Positions 47,875-56,886 of a stretch of DNA of 64,000 nt are shown piece by piece. The translations under genes and the position numbers were made by a program. Below the pieces are notes generated by a model. The model was not told where the DNA came from. It saw only the letters and a program-made list of their open reading frames with translations, and searched no databases. The first letter of the stretch is position 1, and the number at the start of each line of letters is the position of its first letter. This stretch comes from Anaeroplasmataceae bacterium (lineage in GTDB: Bacteria; Bacillota_I; Bacilli_A; Acholeplasmatales; JAEDCM01): positions 15,703 to 79,702 of the forward strand of contig JAEDCM010000003.1 in NCBI GenBank assembly GCA_016294165.1. Reading direction: 5' to 3'.

Positions 47875-49269
47875 ATGTTAGTATTAAGTGTTGGTGGTTT
47901 AGTCACAGGATTAGTAACAGCCATTATCATTATCGCTTTTGTGGTTGTTGCTTTAATAGTTTCAAGATATAAAAAATGTCCATCAGATAAAATTATGGTT
48001 ATTTATGGACAAGTTGGTTCTACAAAGGATGGACAAAGCCGTAGTGCTAAGTGTGTTCATGGAGGTGCATCATTTGTTTGGCCATTCTTCCAAGCTTATG
48101 AATTTATGGATTTAACTCCAATGTCAATTCAAGTGGATTTAAGAAATGCTTTATCAAAACAAAATATCCGTATTGATGTTCCTTCAAGATTTACAGTTGG
48201 AATTTCAACTGAAACGGGAGTTATGCAAAATGCAGCTGAGCGTTTATTAGGATTAGGGTTAAATGATATTCAAGAGTTAGCTAAAGACATTATCTTTGGA
48301 CAGTTGCGTTTAGTAATTGCTACAATGGATATTGAAGAGATTAATACAGACCGTGATAAATTTCTTGAGGCGGTCAGTCGCAACGTTGAAACTGAGTTAA
48401 AGAAAATTGGTTTAAGATTAATTAACGTTAACGTTACGGATATTACTGATGAATCAGGATATATTGATGCATTAGGAAAAGAAGCGGCTGCTAAAGCTAT
48501 CAATGATGCAAAAAAATCAGTTGCTGAACAAAATAGAGATGGATCTGTTGGTGAAGCTAATGCTCAAAGAGACCAACGTGTAAGGGTTGCGGAAGCAAAT
48601 AGTATTGCGATTGCCGGAGAGAATGCGGCTTTAGCAGAAATTTCCAAATCAAATGCTAGTCGTCGTGAAATCGAAGCAGAATCAATGCGTCTTGCCACAT
48701 CAGCTGAAAAGATTGCGGAAGCTCGTGCATTAGAAGAATCATATGCTGCTCAAATGAAAGCCGAGCTTGCTCGTGCTGAACGTGAAAAAGCAACACTAGA
48801 AGCTGATGTTATTGTTAAGAGTGAAATTGAAAAGAAAAAAATCGAAATTGAAGCTGATGCTGTTGCTGAGCGTATTAGACGTGAAGCTCAAGGTGAGGCT
48901 GACGCTATTTATGCAAAAATGGAAGCTGAGGCCCGTGGTATTCAAGCTAAGTTAATGAAACAAGCTGAAGGTTACTTAGAGATTGTAAGGGCTACAGGTA
49001 GCGCTAATGAAGCGGCAATTCTTATGATTACTGACAAGCTTGAGGATATCGTTGCTAAACAAGTTGAAGCAATTAGCAACTTAAAGATTGATAAGATCAC
49101 TGTTTGGGATTCAGGAGCAAACTCTGATGGTACTTCAACAACCGCAAATTTTGCTCAATCATTAATTAAAGCTGTTCCACCGATGAATGAAATATTCAAA
49201 ATGGCCGGAATGGAGTTACCTTCTTATTTAGGTAAGGAATTAAAGACTGAAGAAAAAATAGAAAAATAA
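47875..49269 (+). CDS. floT: Flotillin-like SPFH protein (FloT/YuaG type)
   Basis: 464 residues. N-terminal membrane segment (about 10-32), SPFH/band 7 domain (about 40-220) and a long Ala/Glu-rich coiled coil (about 225-400) with the repeated AEA pattern of flotillins, then a short tail. Scaffold of functional membrane microdomains. Paired with NfeD as in yuaF-yuaG. In relatives this pair is not between rsgA and rpe, so it appears inserted into the conserved block. Start at ATG 47875, with AGGTG overlapping the nfeD stop. Confidence 0.92.
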   Translation: MLVLSVGGLVTGLVTAIIIIAFVVVALIVSRYKKCPSDKIMVIYGQVGSTKDGQSRSAKCVHGGASFVWPFFQAYEFMDLTPMSIQVDLRNALSKQNIRIDVPSRFTVGISTETGVMQNAAERLLGLGLNDIQELAKDIIFGQLRLVIATMDIEEINTDRDKFLEAVSRNVETELKKIGLRLINVNVTDITDESGYIDALGKEAAAKAINDAKKSVAEQNRDGSVGEANAQRDQRVRVAEANSIAIAGENAALAEISKSNASRREIEAESMRLATSAEKIAEARALEESYAAQMKAELARAEREKATLEADVIVKSEIEKKKIEIEADAVAERIRREAQGEADAIYAKMEAEARGIQAKLMKQAEGYLEIVRATGSANEAAILMITDKLEDIVAKQVEAISNLKIDKITVWDSGANSDGTSTTANFAQSLIKAVPPMNEIFKMAGMELPSYLGKELKTEEKIEK

Positions 49270-49300
49270 ATCGGATATTTTATCCGATTTTCTTTTTTTT
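49268..49300 (+). terminator. Terminator after the flotillin gene
   Basis: AAATCGGATA (49268-49277) pairs with TATCCGATTT (49281-49290); the T-rich tract follows. Confidence 0.85.
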
Positions 49301-49344
49301 TATCGTCTTTTATGATAATCTATTAAAAGAAGGAGTGAAAAAAG

Positions 49345-49968
49345 ATGAAAGTTAGTCCATCAATATTATCAGCGGATTTTGCAATTTTAAAAGAAGAAAT
49401 AGAAACGATTAAAAGCTCTGATATGGTACATATTGATGTAATGGATGGGATGTTTGTTCCAAATATTACAATTGGGCCATGTGTTATTAAATCAATTCGT
49501 GCATATACTGATATGTTTTTTGATGTTCATTTGATGATTGAAAATCCGATTCGTTATATCGATGATTTTGTAAAAGCTGGATCAGATTTAATTACAATTC
49601 ATTATGAAACAGAAAACGTTAAGGAATGCTTAGAATATATTAGAAATAAAAATGTTAAGGTTGGTTTATCAATTAAACCAAAAACAGCTGTAAAAGAAAT
49701 TATTCCTTATTTAGGGATGGTGGATCTAGTTTTAGTTATGAGTGTTGAACCAGGATTTGGTGGCCAATCATTTATGTATGATGCAGTAAATAAAATTAAA
49801 GAATTAAGTGATTTAAAAAATAAATATCATTATGAAATTGAGGTTGACGGGGGAATTAATGCCCAAACTGCTGCTTTATGCAAAGAAGCAGGAGCTGATA
49901 TTTTAGTGGCAGGTAGCTATATCTTTAAATTAGATGATCGAAAAAAAGGAATTGACAGCTTAAGATGA
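49345..49968 (+). CDS. rpe: Ribulose-phosphate 3-epimerase
   Basis: 207 residues, TIM barrel. SPSILSADFAIL at the start, HIDVMDGMFVPNITIGP near residue 31 with catalytic Asp, DVHLMIENP with metal His, VMSVEPGFGGQSFM near 132 and the second Asp in EVDGGIN near 165. Interconverts ribulose-5-P and xylulose-5-P in the pentose phosphate pathway. AAGGAG precedes the ATG; the stop overlaps the thiN start (ATGA). Confidence 0.96.
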   Translation: MKVSPSILSADFAILKEEIETIKSSDMVHIDVMDGMFVPNITIGPCVIKSIRAYTDMFFDVHLMIENPIRYIDDFVKAGSDLITIHYETENVKECLEYIRNKNVKVGLSIKPKTAVKEIIPYLGMVDLVLVMSVEPGFGGQSFMYDAVNKIKELSDLKNKYHYEIEVDGGINAQTAALCKEAGADILVAGSYIFKLDDRKKGIDSLR

Positions 49969-50564
49969 GAGTAGTAATTGTAAGTTCAAGCCCGTCACTT
50001 TCGATTATGCACAATGATAATTATTGTATTGGTGTTGATCATTGGTGCTTAGAATTAATGAAAAACAATATAAAAATTGATTTAGCCATTGGCGATTTTG
50101 ATTTTTTAAGTGAAGAGGAGATCGCCTCAATTAAGGATTATGCTAAGGAATTTATCAAATTAAATGCCATAAAAAATGAAACTGATACGTTATCAGCTGT
50201 TAAAATAGCATTACAGATGAGTGAAGATATTTTAATTGTTGGGGGAATAAAAGGACCTCGTATCGAGCACTTCCTTGTGAATTTAAAATTGGTTTCAAAA
50301 TATAACATTAAGATGATTGACGATAATTCATTAATTTATAAATTAGAAACAGGAAATCATATGTTTTACAATGATGAATATAAATATATTTCTTTCTTTA
50401 CTGATTCTAATGCCGAATTAACCTTAGAGGGATTTAAGTATCCATTAACAAAATATAATTTAACTAAAGAAGATACCTTGTGTATTAGTAACGAAGTTCT
50501 ATCTAAAGGAAAATTGACTTTAAAAGGAGAAGTAATTGTTATAAAAAGTAAGAGTGATGAATAA
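49965..50564 (+). CDS. thiN: Thiamine pyrophosphokinase
   Basis: 199 residues. Converts thiamine to thiamine diphosphate. Family motifs: GVDHWC near residue 23, IGDFDFLSEEE near 43 (usual GDFDS), KNETDTLSAVKIAL near 71 and GGIKGPRIEH near 92, with a C-terminal beta domain. Some signature residues are relaxed (FDF for FDS; PRIEH for RxDH), so activity may be lower. The start overlaps rpe. Confidence 0.88.
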   Translation: MRVVIVSSSPSLSIMHNDNYCIGVDHWCLELMKNNIKIDLAIGDFDFLSEEEIASIKDYAKEFIKLNAIKNETDTLSAVKIALQMSEDILIVGGIKGPRIEHFLVNLKLVSKYNIKMIDDNSLIYKLETGNHMFYNDEYKYISFFTDSNAELTLEGFKYPLTKYNLTKEDTLCISNEVLSKGKLTLKGEVIVIKSKSDE

Positions 50565-50586
50565 AAATTAATTAGAGGTGATTTTT

Positions 50587-50673
50587 ATCCGCTTTTATTG
50601 TTTAAAGCTTCCCAAATTTTTATCAAAGATTATAACAGGGATTATTTCTTTGTTTAGTAAAAAAGAAAAATAA
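50587..50673 (+). CDS. spoVM: SpoVM-like sporulation peptide with a non-canonical ATC start
   Basis: 28 codons to TAA. From the ATC at 50587 the frame reads I-RFYCLKLPKFL, then SKIITGIISLFSKKEK, which lines up without gaps with B. subtilis SpoVM (M-KFYTIKLPKFL then GGIVRAMLGSFRKD), keeping the helix breaker Pro9 and the amphipathic pattern used to sense membrane curvature. GAGGTG at 50575-50580 lies exactly 6 nt before the ATC, the same spacing as true starts in this window. The only upstream in-frame start is GTG 50578, which is inside that ribosome-binding site. It sits between thiN and rpmB, as in Bacillus. Alternatives: rare AUC initiation, start-codon loss, or a sequencing error. Confidence 0.7.
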   Translation: MRFYCLKLPKFLSKIITGIISLFSKKEK

Positions 50674-50700
50674 AAAAGCATACGATTTCGTATGCTTTTA
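50674..50700. terminator. Bidirectional terminator between spoVM and rpmB
   Basis: AAAAGCATACGA (50674-50685) and TCGTATGCTTTT (50688-50699) form a near-perfect palindrome with A- and T-runs on either side. Confidence 0.88.
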
Positions 50701-50711
50701 CTCTTTAATAA

Positions 50712-50900
50712 CTACGCTCTAGCGATATTTCCTTTTTTTAATGCACGTGCGGAGATTTTAACTTTTTTCACAGTTCCGTCTTCTAAAACGATTCGAACAG
50801 TTTGTAAGTTAGCTTTCCAAGTACGTCTAGTCGCATGTACTGAGTGTGAACGATAGTTACCTGTAGTAGTTGTTTTACCTGTGATATAACATTTTGCCAT
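50712..50900 (-). CDS. rpmB: 50S ribosomal protein L28
   Basis: 62 residues beginning [20 protein letters not shown], the L28 signature, with the RRTWKANLQ and ISARALKKG segments. The form lacks the four-cysteine zinc ribbon. Start at ATG 50900 with AAGGAGGT 7 nt upstream on the minus strand; the longer ORF begins in that site. Divergent from fakA as in Bacillus, but the asp23-like yloU gene that normally lies between is absent. Confidence 0.96.
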   Translation of the reverse strand: MAKCYITGKTTTTGNYRSHSVHATRRTWKANLQTVRIVLEDGTVKKVKISARALKKGNIARA

Positions 50901-51021
50901 AGTTTTGACCTCCTTCTGCATAATTTAATATCTTCAGCATTAATTAATTTACCATATATAAAAATAAAATGCAATAGTTTTTTAGAAAAAAACGTGAAAA
51001 AGTTTGTTGAAAAATTATTTG

Positions 51022-51050
51022 TTGCATTTTTAAAATTACTATGTTATACT
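51022..51050 (+). promoter_or_regulatory. Promoter of fakA (extended -10)
   Basis: TTGCAT at 51022-51027, 17-bp spacer, TATACT at 51045-51050 with TG one base upstream. Confidence 0.85.
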
Positions 51051-51128
51051 AATAGGGAAATAAATGTTTAAAAAAGAATTTATCACATTTGTGTTATATA
51101 TATAGAAATTTAATATGGAGGGAATAGT

Positions 51129-52754
51129 ATGCCAGTAACAAAGGTTAGTGGGGCTCTTTTAAAGAGAATGTTAATTAATGGTGCTATTAATTTAAAGAAC
51201 AACTATAAAGAAGTTGATGCCCTAAATGTCTTCCCTGTACCAGATGGTGACACAGGAACAAACATGCAAATGACTATTATGGTCGGTGTTCGTGAAATTG
51301 AGAACGCAGACGTTAAAAAGATATCAGAACTATTAAAAATGCTATCGAGAGGATTATTAATGGGTGCTAGAGGAAACTCTGGAGTAATCCTATCACAATT
51401 TTTCCGTGGAATTTTTGATACTTTAAAGGATACAAAAAACGGAACAATTACTCTTCAAGAATTCCAACAATCACTTGTTGGCGGATACAAAATGGCTTAT
51501 AAGGCTGTTATGGAACCAGTTGAAGGAACTATCTTAACTGTAGTTAGAGAAGCAGCTGAAGCGCTTGAAGAAAAAATGGCAGAAATCAATGATTTAGAAA
51601 CCTTACTAAAGGTTTATTTAGCTGCGGCTAAAGAAGCATTAAGTCGTACACCTGAATTATTGCCAGTTTTAAAAGAAGCTGGTGTAGTGGATTCAGGAGG
51701 AGCTGGATTTGTTAAAATTGTTGAAGGTATGCTTTTAATGGTTCAAGGTAAAAAGTTAGAGCTATTAGAAGAAGAGTCTAAAGAAAAGAATGAAAGTGAA
51801 TTCCAAAGCACTGATATTAAATATGGATATTGTACAGAATTTATTTGTGAATTAAGAGAACCTGATAAATTTGAAGAAGCGGATTTAAGAGACATATTAT
51901 TAAGCATGGGTGACTCATTAGTATTGGTACAAGATGATTCATTAGTAAAAGTACATGTGCATGTTAATCGTCCGGGAGATGTATTGAATTTAGCTTTACA
52001 ATATGGTGATATTGTAACTACGAAAATCGAAAATATGCGTTTACAACATAGTGCTTTAATTGAAGCAGAAGCTAAACCTACTGTAAAAGAAAGAAAAGAA
52101 TATGCAATTATTGCCGTATGCTTTGGACAAGGTATCAAGGATTCATTTAAGGAGTTAGGTGTTGACTATATTATTGATGGTGGACAAACAATGAACCCTG
52201 CGACTGAGGATTTCATTAAAGCAATTGATGAAGTAAATGCGGATAATATTATTATCATTCCAAATAACTCAAATGTTATTTTAGCTGCTGAACAAGCTGC
52301 TAGTATGGTTAGTGATTCTAACATTGTAGTTTTAAAGGCTAAGACAATTGCGGCTGGATATGCATCATTGATGGTCTTTGATTCTACAAGTGATATTAAT
52401 ACAAATTTTGAAGAAATGTCTAGCGCAATTAATAGAATGAAGGCTGGAGAAGTAACTTACGCTGTAAGAGATACTGAACTTAAAGGTGTTAAAATTCAAT
52501 CTGGAGATTTCATTGGTATCTCAAAAGGAGAAATTGTTGTTTCTGTTCCAGAAAGAGTAGAAGCCACAAAAACTCTAATTGAAAAGATGTTAGATGATGA
52601 ATCAGAAATTGTTACAATTTTCTATGGTAATGATGTTTCAGAAGATGAAATTAACATTATCGCTGAGTTTGTTAACGAGGTTAACGATGAGGTTGAAGTT
52701 GAAGTTGTAAGTGGTAAACAAGATATTTATTCTTATATTATCGCTGTTGAATAA
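51129..52754 (+). CDS. fakA: Fatty acid kinase ATP-binding subunit FakA (YloV family)
   Basis: 541 residues. N-terminal DAK2/DhaL kinase domain (about 1-200) with NVFPVPDGDTGTNM (Asp metal ligands) near residue 36 and GARGNSGVILSQFFRG near 80; a middle domain, then a C-terminal DegV-like region (about 330-540). Phosphorylates fatty acids held by a FakB (DegV) partner, which is not encoded in the window. The acyl phosphate feeds PlsX, encoded 2.5 kb downstream. GGAGGG precedes the ATG. Confidence 0.93.
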   Translation: MPVTKVSGALLKRMLINGAINLKNNYKEVDALNVFPVPDGDTGTNMQMTIMVGVREIENADVKKISELLKMLSRGLLMGARGNSGVILSQFFRGIFDTLKDTKNGTITLQEFQQSLVGGYKMAYKAVMEPVEGTILTVVREAAEALEEKMAEINDLETLLKVYLAAAKEALSRTPELLPVLKEAGVVDSGGAGFVKIVEGMLLMVQGKKLELLEEESKEKNESEFQSTDIKYGYCTEFICELREPDKFEEADLRDILLSMGDSLVLVQDDSLVKVHVHVNRPGDVLNLALQYGDIVTTKIENMRLQHSALIEAEAKPTVKERKEYAIIAVCFGQGIKDSFKELGVDYIIDGGQTMNPATEDFIKAIDEVNADNIIIIPNNSNVILAAEQAASMVSDSNIVVLKAKTIAAGYASLMVFDSTSDINTNFEEMSSAINRMKAGEVTYAVRDTELKGVKIQSGDFIGISKGEIVVSVPERVEATKTLIEKMLDDESEIVTIFYGNDVSEDEINIIAEFVNEVNDEVEVEVVSGKQDIYSYIIAVE

Positions 52755-52756
52755 TA

Positions 52757-52782
52757 AAAGGACTCTTATGAGTCCTTTATTT
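52757..52782. terminator. Terminator between fakA and the Hsp20 gene
   Basis: AAAGGACTC (52757-52765) pairs with GAGTCCTTT (52770-52778) with a TTAT loop and T-rich tail. The last codons of the minus-strand Hsp20 gene form part of the stem. Confidence 0.85.
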
Positions 52783-53134
52783 TTATCAAATTCTCTTCGT
52801 TTTTTATTTTTGGAAGAACAATGGTTAAAATTCCATCGTTATAGGTAGCACTTGATTTTTCATAATCAATATTAGGGATTAAAAAGCTTCTTTTTTGATA
52901 ATTGGTTTTGATTTCTTTTTTAATGTAGGATAAATCAAAATCTTCTTCAACTTCAATTATTTCAATTGATAGTTGATCATTACTATAGTTAATTTTGATA
53001 TTATCTTTATTTACTCCCCCAATTAAAGCTTTAAACTCATATTGATCATCATGCTCTTTAATGTTTACCTTCATTTTTGGAGCTTTGAGATCAAATATGA
53101 AGCCCTCTAAATCATTCATAACTTGATTTATCAT
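52766..53134 (-). CDS. Small heat shock protein (Hsp20 family)
   Basis: 122 residues. Alpha-crystallin domain from about residue 20 to 112: a strand-rich MKVNIKEHDDQYEFKALI start, RSFLIPNIDYEKSSATYNDGILTIVLPK near 85-112 (in two parts the classic A-x-x-x-n-G-v-L-x-i-x-l-P motif), and a short C-terminal tail with an LIKI sequence resembling the I-x-I oligomerisation motif. The N-terminal arm is very short. ATP-independent holdase chaperone. Confidence 0.85.
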   Translation of the reverse strand: MINQVMNDLEGFIFDLKAPKMKVNIKEHDDQYEFKALIGGVNKDNIKINYSNDQLSIEIIEVEEDFDLSYIKKEIKTNYQKRSFLIPNIDYEKSSATYNDGILTIVLPKIKNEENLIKIKDS

Positions 53135-53196
53135 AAAAAAATCCTTTCGATAAAATTTTAAATTTTTATTGTATAATATAATAAGAGGCGATTTTA

Positions 53197-55188
53197 ATGT
53201 TTATTTCAAAAATTGAATTAAATAGTAAAATAGGAATCACACCGAAGACTAAAGAGATTTTAAACCAAGAGGGTATAATCTCTATTTTTGACTTAATTAC
53301 CCTTTATCCTAAAAGATATTTAAATTTTAGTATCAGTGAATTAACTGAAGGACCAGTTTTAGTTAAAGGTGTTATTCAAGGTGATGTCAAGGCTGTTAGG
53401 TTTAGAAATAACCTTAACATGCTAAGCTTTGAATGCTTTATCAATGATAGAATTGTTAAGATTGTAATTTTTAATCGTCTTTTTTTAAAGAATCGATTAG
53501 TTAATAATAAAACGATATATATAAGTGGAAAATATGAAAGAAAAAAAGAAACGATTACGGCATCAGATATTTATTTTAAGCTTGATGAGGGAAAAATTAC
53601 ACCGGTTTATAAAAGTAAAGCTGATCAAAAGGTAATTCATGAGGCTATTACGGCATCGCTTTTAAGATATAAGGATTATATCAATGATGAGGTTCCTGAA
53701 TATTTATTAAGCAGGTATAGATTATTAGATTTTTATACATGTTTAATGATGATTCATAATCCTTCATCACTTGATGATGTGAAGGAAGCTCTTAGAAGGC
53801 TTAAATTTGAAGAATTTTTCCGTTTTCAATTAAAACTAGCTTACTCTAGATTAGATAATGAAAGCACGCTAAAAGCCCCTAAAATCATTGATATGGCACG
53901 TGTGCGAAAGTTTATAAGCACTATTCCTTTTGAATTAACGGATGATCAAAAGGAAGTAGTAAACGATATATATCGTGATATGAAATCGCCCAAGGCAGCA
54001 AATAGGTTGGTTCAAGGTGATGTAGGTAGTGGTAAAACAATTGTTGCTGCAATATCATTATATGCAGTTGCGATAAATAGGTGTCAAAGCTGCTTGATGG
54101 CTCCAACCGAAATTTTAGCAAGACAGCACTATAAAAATCTGATGGATATTTTTAAAGATGAAGATATCCGAATTGAACTTTTAACAAGCTCAATATCAAA
54201 AGTAAAAAGAAGAGAGCTATTAGAAAGATTATCTAATGGAGATATTGATATATTAATTGGTACGCATGCGGTTATAAGTGATGATGTTATATTTAAAAAT
54301 CTAGAATTAGTTATTACTGATGAGCAACACCGTTTTGGGGTTAATCAGCGACAAATATTAAGAAAAAAGGGTAATAATCCGGATGTAATATATTTAACTG
54401 CAACTCCAATTCCAAGAACGCTTGCTATTGGTTTATTTGCTGATTTGGATATATCTAGTATTAGGACAATGCCTAAGGGAAGAAGTCCGATTAAGACAAA
54501 GGTGATTAATAATGAAAATCTCAAACCGGTTTTTAATTTTATAAATGATGAAATCAAACACGGCCATCAGGCATATATCATTGCACCACTTATCACGGAA
54601 TCTGATAAAATTGATCTTCATGATGTTAATAATGTATATGAGATGGTTAAAGAGCATTTTGATTGTAATATTGGTTTGATGCATGGAAAGCTTAAGGATA
54701 ATGAGAAGGATGCAATCATGCAATCATTTGTGAATAATGAAATACAAATTTTAGTATCAACAACAGTAATTGAAGTTGGAATTGATAATAAAAATGCTAG
54801 TGTTATTTTAATACTAGATGCCGAAAGATTTGGATTGTCACAATTGCACCAATTAAGAGGGCGCGTTGGTCGAGGAAATATCAAGTCATATTGTTTCCTA
54901 TCATCAACATATGAAGAAATTGAAAGACTTAAAATCATGGAGGAGACCACTGATGGATTTAGATTGTCAGAGGAGGATTTAAGACTTCGTGGACCTGGAG
55001 ATTTCTTTGGAAATAAGCAATCAGGAATGCCAGAATTTAAGTTAGTGGATATCGTCAAGGATTATAAAATTTTAGAGGTGGCAAAAAAAGAGGCAACCTA
55101 CATAATAAATAATAATTTGCTAAAAAAATATAAATATTTATATGAATATATAAAAAATGAATTTGATAATTCTAGTATATTGGATTAG
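53197..55188 (+). CDS. recG: ATP-dependent DNA helicase RecG
   Basis: 663 residues, slightly short for RecG (about 680-690). N-terminal wedge/OB region (about 50-150) that binds branched DNA, then SF2 helicase motifs: QGDVGSGKTIVAAI near residue 273, DEQHRFGVNQR (DEQH box) near 374, TATPIPRTLAIG near 403, and VSTTVIEVGID with QLRGRVGRG near 525-560. Remodels stalled forks and Holliday junctions. Its place before plsX matches Bacillus order; fapR is missing between them. Confidence 0.95.
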   Translation: MFISKIELNSKIGITPKTKEILNQEGIISIFDLITLYPKRYLNFSISELTEGPVLVKGVIQGDVKAVRFRNNLNMLSFECFINDRIVKIVIFNRLFLKNRLVNNKTIYISGKYERKKETITASDIYFKLDEGKITPVYKSKADQKVIHEAITASLLRYKDYINDEVPEYLLSRYRLLDFYTCLMMIHNPSSLDDVKEALRRLKFEEFFRFQLKLAYSRLDNESTLKAPKIIDMARVRKFISTIPFELTDDQKEVVNDIYRDMKSPKAANRLVQGDVGSGKTIVAAISLYAVAINRCQSCLMAPTEILARQHYKNLMDIFKDEDIRIELLTSSISKVKRRELLERLSNGDIDILIGTHAVISDDVIFKNLELVITDEQHRFGVNQRQILRKKGNNPDVIYLTATPIPRTLAIGLFADLDISSIRTMPKGRSPIKTKVINNENLKPVFNFINDEIKHGHQAYIIAPLITESDKIDLHDVNNVYEMVKEHFDCNIGLMHGKLKDNEKDAIMQSFVNNEIQILVSTTVIEVGIDNKNASVILILDAERFGLSQLHQLRGRVGRGNIKSYCFLSSTYEEIERLKIMEETTDGFRLSEEDLRLRGPGDFFGNKQSGMPEFKLVDIVKDYKILEVAKKEATYIINNNLLKKYKYLYEYIKNEFDNSSILD

Positions 55189-55220
55189 TTTGTGTTAAAA
55201 TACAAAAAGAGGTGGATAAA

Positions 55221-56219
55221 ATGATGAAAATTGGCGTTGATGCAATGGGTGGAGATTTCGCTCCAAAAATTACAGTTTTAGGTGCGATGGCTGCCATAAA
55301 AAAATTTGATGACATCGAAATCGTTCTTTATGGTAAAGAAGAGGAAATAAAAAAATATTTAACTGATGATACAAGAATTACAATTAAAAATTGTAATGAA
55401 GTTATTTCAATGGGAGAAAAGGATCCAGTAAAAATTGTAAGAAGTAACCTAGATTATTCTTTAGTTGAGGCATTAAAGGATGGAAAGGATTTAAAGGTTG
55501 ATGCAGTTGTATCAAGTGGTCCAACTCAAGCTGTTGTTGCAATCTCTCGTTTAATTGTTAAACCGATGAAAGGAATGAGACGTGTTGCTTTAGGACCAGT
55601 TATTCCATCTTTAGATGGTAAGGGGAAATTCCTTTTAGATGCTGGGGCTAATGTTGAATTAAATGCGGAAAACATTGATCAATTAGCTTACTTTGCGACA
55701 GTTGTTGCAGAAAATGCACTAGGATGGAAGAACCCAAAGGTTGGTTTAGTTAATATCGGTGAGGAACCTGGAAAGGGTCGTCAAGTTGATAAAGAAGCTT
55801 ATGAACTTTTAAAAGCTGATAAACGTATTAATTTCTTTGGCAATATTGAGCCAAAGGAAATGCATTTTGTGGATTGTGATATTTTCGTTACTGATGGATT
55901 CAGTGGAAATATTTTAATGAAATCAATGGAAGGTACTGCAAAAATGATGAGTGTGATGCTTAAGGAAGAAATTAAGCGCAATACTCGTGGGAAAATTGGG
56001 TATTTATTTATGAAAAAAAATTTAGACAAATTCAAAAAACGCTTCGATGTAACTGAGGTTGGTGGAGCAATGGTTTGTGGAGTAAATATTCCAATTGTTA
56101 AGGCTCACGGAAATAGTGATGAGTATGCATTTAGTAATGCTATTCGTTTAGCTCGTGGGATGGTAAAAAATGATGTAATAGGAAAAGTTAAAGCAGGATT
56201 AGGTGAGCTAGGTGAATAA
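55221..56219 (+). CDS. plsX: Phosphate acyltransferase PlsX
   Basis: 332 residues. IGVDAMGGDFAPKITVLGA at the start, VSSGPTQAVVA near residue 97, ALGPVIPS near 125, DAGANVE near 143 and the late TDGFSGNILMKSMEG near 225 are PlsX signatures. Makes acyl phosphate from acyl-ACP for phospholipid synthesis. Start at ATG 55221, GAGGTG 6 nt upstream; the GTG at 55212 is within that site. Unlike Bacillus, no fabD/fabG/acpP follow; rnc comes next with an 8-nt overlap. Confidence 0.95.
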   Translation: MMKIGVDAMGGDFAPKITVLGAMAAIKKFDDIEIVLYGKEEEIKKYLTDDTRITIKNCNEVISMGEKDPVKIVRSNLDYSLVEALKDGKDLKVDAVVSSGPTQAVVAISRLIVKPMKGMRRVALGPVIPSLDGKGKFLLDAGANVELNAENIDQLAYFATVVAENALGWKNPKVGLVNIGEEPGKGRQVDKEAYELLKADKRINFFGNIEPKEMHFVDCDIFVTDGFSGNILMKSMEGTAKMMSVMLKEEIKRNTRGKIGYLFMKKNLDKFKKRFDVTEVGGAMVCGVNIPIVKAHGNSDEYAFSNAIRLARGMVKNDVIGKVKAGLGELGE

Positions 56220-56886
56220 TCTAGAAAAATTGTTAGAAATCGAATTTAATAATAAAGAATTACTTAAAACAGCTATGACTCATTCATCTTATGCCAATGA
56301 GCATAATGTCACAAACAATGAACGATTAGAGTTTTTAGGTGATGCGGTTATTGAACTTTTAATGAGTCAATATTTGTATCGTAATTTTGATATGACTGAA
56401 GGTAAAATGACAAAAAAAAGAGCTCAATCTGTTTGTGAAGAAGCCCTAGTTCAATATGCACAAGAAATTGATTTGCCTAAGTATTTATTGCTAGGGCATG
56501 GTGAAGAACAAAGCGAAGGAAGAAAAAGAAAAGCAATTATTGCGGATGCTTTTGAGGCCTTATTTGGGGCAATATATTTAGACCAAGGCTTTGAAAAGAG
56601 CTTAGAGGTTTTTAACAAAATTGTTGTTCCGTATATTGATTTAACGGAGATTATTAAGGATTATAAATCAACATTACAAGAGTGCGTACAATCATTTAAA
56701 AAATCGTTGTCATATTCTGTTTTGAGTGAAGAGGGACCAGCCCACAATAAAAAATTCGTTGTTGCAGTTTCAATGGAGGATGTTGTTTTGGGTAAGGGGT
56801 CTGGAAAGACTAAAAAAGAGGCTGAACAAATGGCCGCTAAGAAAGCTCTAGAAAAGGGAGTTTTTGAACAAAATGAAACTTATTGA
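56212..56886 (+). CDS. rnc: Ribonuclease III
   Basis: 224 residues. Catalytic domain (about 1-150) with NERLEFLGDAVIELL near residue 37 and DAFEALFGAIYLDQG near 112, the acidic metal ligands in place; C-terminal double-stranded RNA-binding domain (about 155-222). GTG start at 56212 overlapping plsX, with AGGTGA upstream. Processes rRNA and structured mRNA. Confidence 0.95.
   Translation: MNNLEKLLEIEFNNKELLKTAMTHSSYANEHNVTNNERLEFLGDAVIELLMSQYLYRNFDMTEGKMTKKRAQSVCEEALVQYAQEIDLPKYLLLGHGEEQSEGRKRKAIIADAFEALFGAIYLDQGFEKSLEVFNKIVVPYIDLTEIIKDYKSTLQECVQSFKKSLSYSVLSEEGPAHNKKFVVAVSMEDVVLGKGSGKTKKEAEQMAAKKALEKGVFEQNETY

Noticed and set aside
50578..50580. GTG start for the SpoVM-like ORF
   Set aside because: The GTG is part of the GAGGTG ribosome-binding site, leaving no Shine-Dalgarno for itself, and would add three residues not found in SpoVM.
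54618..55058. 146-residue minus-strand ORF inside recG
   Set aside because: Lies antisense to conserved RecG helicase motifs; low-complexity Ser/Leu composition.
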